DNA of 7,250 nucleotides from Bacteroidales bacterium UBA3663 (lineage in GTDB: Bacteria > Bacteroidota > Bacteroidia > Bacteroidales > UBA3663), in contig DFJU01000035.1 of assembly GCA_002373755.1 (NCBI GenBank), positions 1 through 7,250 on the forward strand, in the 5' to 3' direction. This document shows, piece after piece, positions 6,096 through 7,250 of the stretch. Both the position numbers and the translations under genes were made by a program. Within the stretch, counting starts at the first letter, position 1; every line of letters starts with the position of its first letter. The notes under the pieces were generated by a model, which was given only the letters and a program-made list of their open reading frames with translations, was not told the DNA's origin and did no database searches.

Positions 6096-6893
6096 ATGAA
6101 AAAGACCACACTTGCAATCGCGGCAACATCTGCCATCATTGCGGCTTCGGCAATTGGCATTGGACAATGCCATCGGCCAACGCCGAAATCAGCACCTCTT
6201 CCAATACATATAGATTATGATTCAATTCTTATCATCCAAGGTGATTCCATTTTCAAAGAAGCAGTCATTTGCTACGAAAGCCATAAAAAAAGAAATAGCA
6301 GCGACTTTACTTATGAAAACATGACGTTTCAAGATAAAAGGCTGACTCCATTTCTGTTAGAAAAGAAATCGGCCAGCGAACCATTCATAAAGTTGCCCAA
6401 TGGTGACATTTTATTGGACAGCGTCAAAATCAAGGACAAAATACCATACGAAACCACGCAAGTTTTCATACGCCTGTACCCTGTTGACGGATGGGTTGAC
6501 GATGTATATGAAGATTGCAAAGGTGCTTTTTTACGAATGAGGGCATATGATACCTGCTTTTATTATTGTGGCCAAATCAACTTGTCAAAGAAATTCGACA
6601 GCTTTGTGTTCATCAATAATTCAAGTGGAAAAGAGAAATATACAGATGATGAGTATATCAAAAAGGATTTATACATCATCAATCTATCTGACAGCGTAAT
6701 AACTTCTGTTTCAAAAATGTACAGCTATACCAACTCCTACAAAACATTCTATTTACACACTTACAGAATCTCAGCGAACAAATTCAGAAACCACTACTGC
6801 TTCTCTCATAATTGCGATAGCATTGCAGAAGAAGAACCACAAGGTGAGATTTTCTTTTCCTTTGACAATCATGGTCGCATCGTAATAAAATAA
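6096..6893 (+). CDS. Exported protein of unknown function, cysteine-containing, AT-rich gene
   Basis: I do not recognise this 265-residue protein. It starts with a signal sequence (MKKTT, then a hydrophobic stretch to about 22) ending in GIGQC. If C25 were lipidated it would be a lipoprotein, but Q at -1 is a poor lipobox; cleavage after A19 (ASA) is the alternative. A proline-rich linker (28-36) follows. The body looks like a beta-rich extracytoplasmic domain with many aromatic residues. Cysteines are C25, C59, C141, C154, C158, C235 and C240, so six remain besides C25, enough for three disulfides. The gene is markedly AT-richer than its neighbours: I count 18 G/C in bases 6601-6660 against 36 in 4441-4500 of the phosphatase gene. 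That suggests later acquisition or weak codon selection. It stands alone, with its own promoter and divergent from the dehydrogenase gene. Confidence 0.7.
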   Translation: MKKTTLAIAATSAIIAASAIGIGQCHRPTPKSAPLPIHIDYDSILIIQGDSIFKEAVICYESHKKRNSSDFTYENMTFQDKRLTPFLLEKKSASEPFIKLPNGDILLDSVKIKDKIPYETTQVFIRLYPVDGWVDDVYEDCKGAFLRMRAYDTCFYYCGQINLSKKFDSFVFINNSSGKEKYTDDEYIKKDLYIINLSDSVITSVSKMYSYTNSYKTFYLHTYRISANKFRNHYCFSHNCDSIAEEEPQGEIFFSFDNHGRIVIK

Positions 6894-6944
6894 TTCGCAT
6901 AGGCCCAAAAGAACAAATCCATTGGCCAACACCTCAAATGAAAA

Positions 6945-6974
6945 TCCCCTCGTCGCATCAAAGCAACGAGGGGA
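6945..6974 (-). terminator. Hairpin terminator of the pyruvate:ferredoxin oxidoreductase gene
   Basis: CCCCTCGT (6946-6953) pairs with ACGAGGGG (6966-6973), closed further by T6945-A6974 and by 6955-6956 with 6963-6964, around a 6-base loop (6957-6962). The one imperfect position (6954/6965) is a G-U wobble in minus-strand RNA but a C-A mismatch in plus-strand RNA. With the AUUUUCAUUU tract that follows on the minus strand, this favours service to the gene ending at 6999. It may also stop readthrough from the plus-strand gene ending at 6893. Confidence 0.75.
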
Positions 6975-6998
6975 AATCATTTTGTTCTATTGAATCAA

Positions 6999-7250
6999 TC
7001 AATATTCAAGTTTAGTCTGACGTACATAGGTCTGATAACGCTTCTTGGCCATTTCCTCTGCCTGAGAGAAGAGCTCAGCAGCCTCAGCTGGGAACTGCTT
7101 GGCAACAGATGCGTAACGAACCTCGCCCTTGAGGAAGTCCTGGAACTTATCCCACTGTGGCTCCTTAGAGTCAAGAGTGAATGGGTTCTTGCCAGCAGCC
7201 TCCAACTCTGGGTTGAAGCGCCACAGATGCCAGTAACCGCACTCAACGGC
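6999..7250 (-). CDS. nifJ: Pyruvate:ferredoxin (flavodoxin) oxidoreductase, C-terminal end (partial)
   Basis: The frame is open from the right edge to TGA 7001-6999 and gives the last 83 residues of a protein of about 1,180 residues in this family. The segment starts AVECGYWHLWRFNPEL and continues AAGKNPFTLDSKEP. It matches the conserved C-terminal part of NifJ-type enzymes, where GYW-L-R-NPEL leads to GKNPF. The enzyme oxidatively decarboxylates pyruvate with CoA to acetyl-CoA and CO2, passing electrons to ferredoxin or flavodoxin, a central reaction in anaerobes. Domains with thiamine diphosphate and iron-sulfur clusters lie outside the window. The visible tail is charged and helical, ending TYVRQTKLEY. 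An ATG within the segment (7205) is internal, not a start. Confidence 0.9.
   Translation of the reverse strand, partial: AVECGYWHLWRFNPELEAAGKNPFTLDSKEPQWDKFQDFLKGEVRYASVAKQFPAEAAELFSQAEEMAKKRYQTYVRQTKLEY

Overview
The window looks like an ordinary chromosomal stretch from a Bacteroidales bacterium (Prevotella/Bacteroides/Muribaculaceae-like). Four things point that way: start regions are AT-rich and lack clear Shine-Dalgarno sequences; several gene starts are preceded by the Bacteroidetes -7 promoter word TAnnTTTG; a Bacteroidetes-style outer-membrane beta-barrel is present; and there is a Gln/Gly/Arg-rich N-terminal extension next to purB, as in Bacteroidales RluB-type pseudouridine synthases. 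The species is not decided. No tRNA, rRNA, CRISPR array, insertion sequence or phage gene is visible.

Layout, left to right. Bases 1-500 (minus) hold the N-terminal 166 codons of a low-complexity QPRQGGY/GRPQQGGY protein that runs off the left edge; it is probably the disordered N-terminus of a large-subunit pseudouridine synthase. Directly upstream of it, 35 bp away and on the same strand, is purB (536-1885), so the two probably form an operon. A 268-bp spacer (1886-2153) follows, with a 9-bp inverted repeat, a candidate promoter word and short coding-like frames, one starting inside the stop codon of the next gene. Bases 2154-2837 (minus) encode a secreted, probably outer-membrane beta-barrel protein. 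Bases 2838-3030 hold a strong bulged hairpin. Bases 3031-3225 (minus) encode a small protein with two membrane segments.

The strand then switches. A plsC-like lysophosphatidate acyltransferase (best start 3411, end 4151) overlaps by 20 bp a divergent PPM/PP2C-like phosphatase (4132-4929), so the two are probably translationally coupled. That pair meets a zinc-dependent medium-chain dehydrogenase (4926-5942, minus) tail to tail, with stop codons overlapping by 4 bp. A 153-bp divergent promoter region leads to an AT-rich orphan gene for an exported, cysteine-containing protein (6096-6893, plus). A hairpin terminator at 6945-6974 separates it from the 3' end of a pyruvate:ferredoxin oxidoreductase gene (6999-7250, minus), which enters from the right edge.

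Most genes are housekeeping: purine synthesis, rRNA modification, phospholipid synthesis and anaerobic pyruvate oxidation. I found no clear new multi-gene system. The parts most worth a second look are the repeat-bearing extension at the left edge, the plsC/PPM overlap, the coding-like spacer and palindrome upstream of purB, and the AT-rich orphan.
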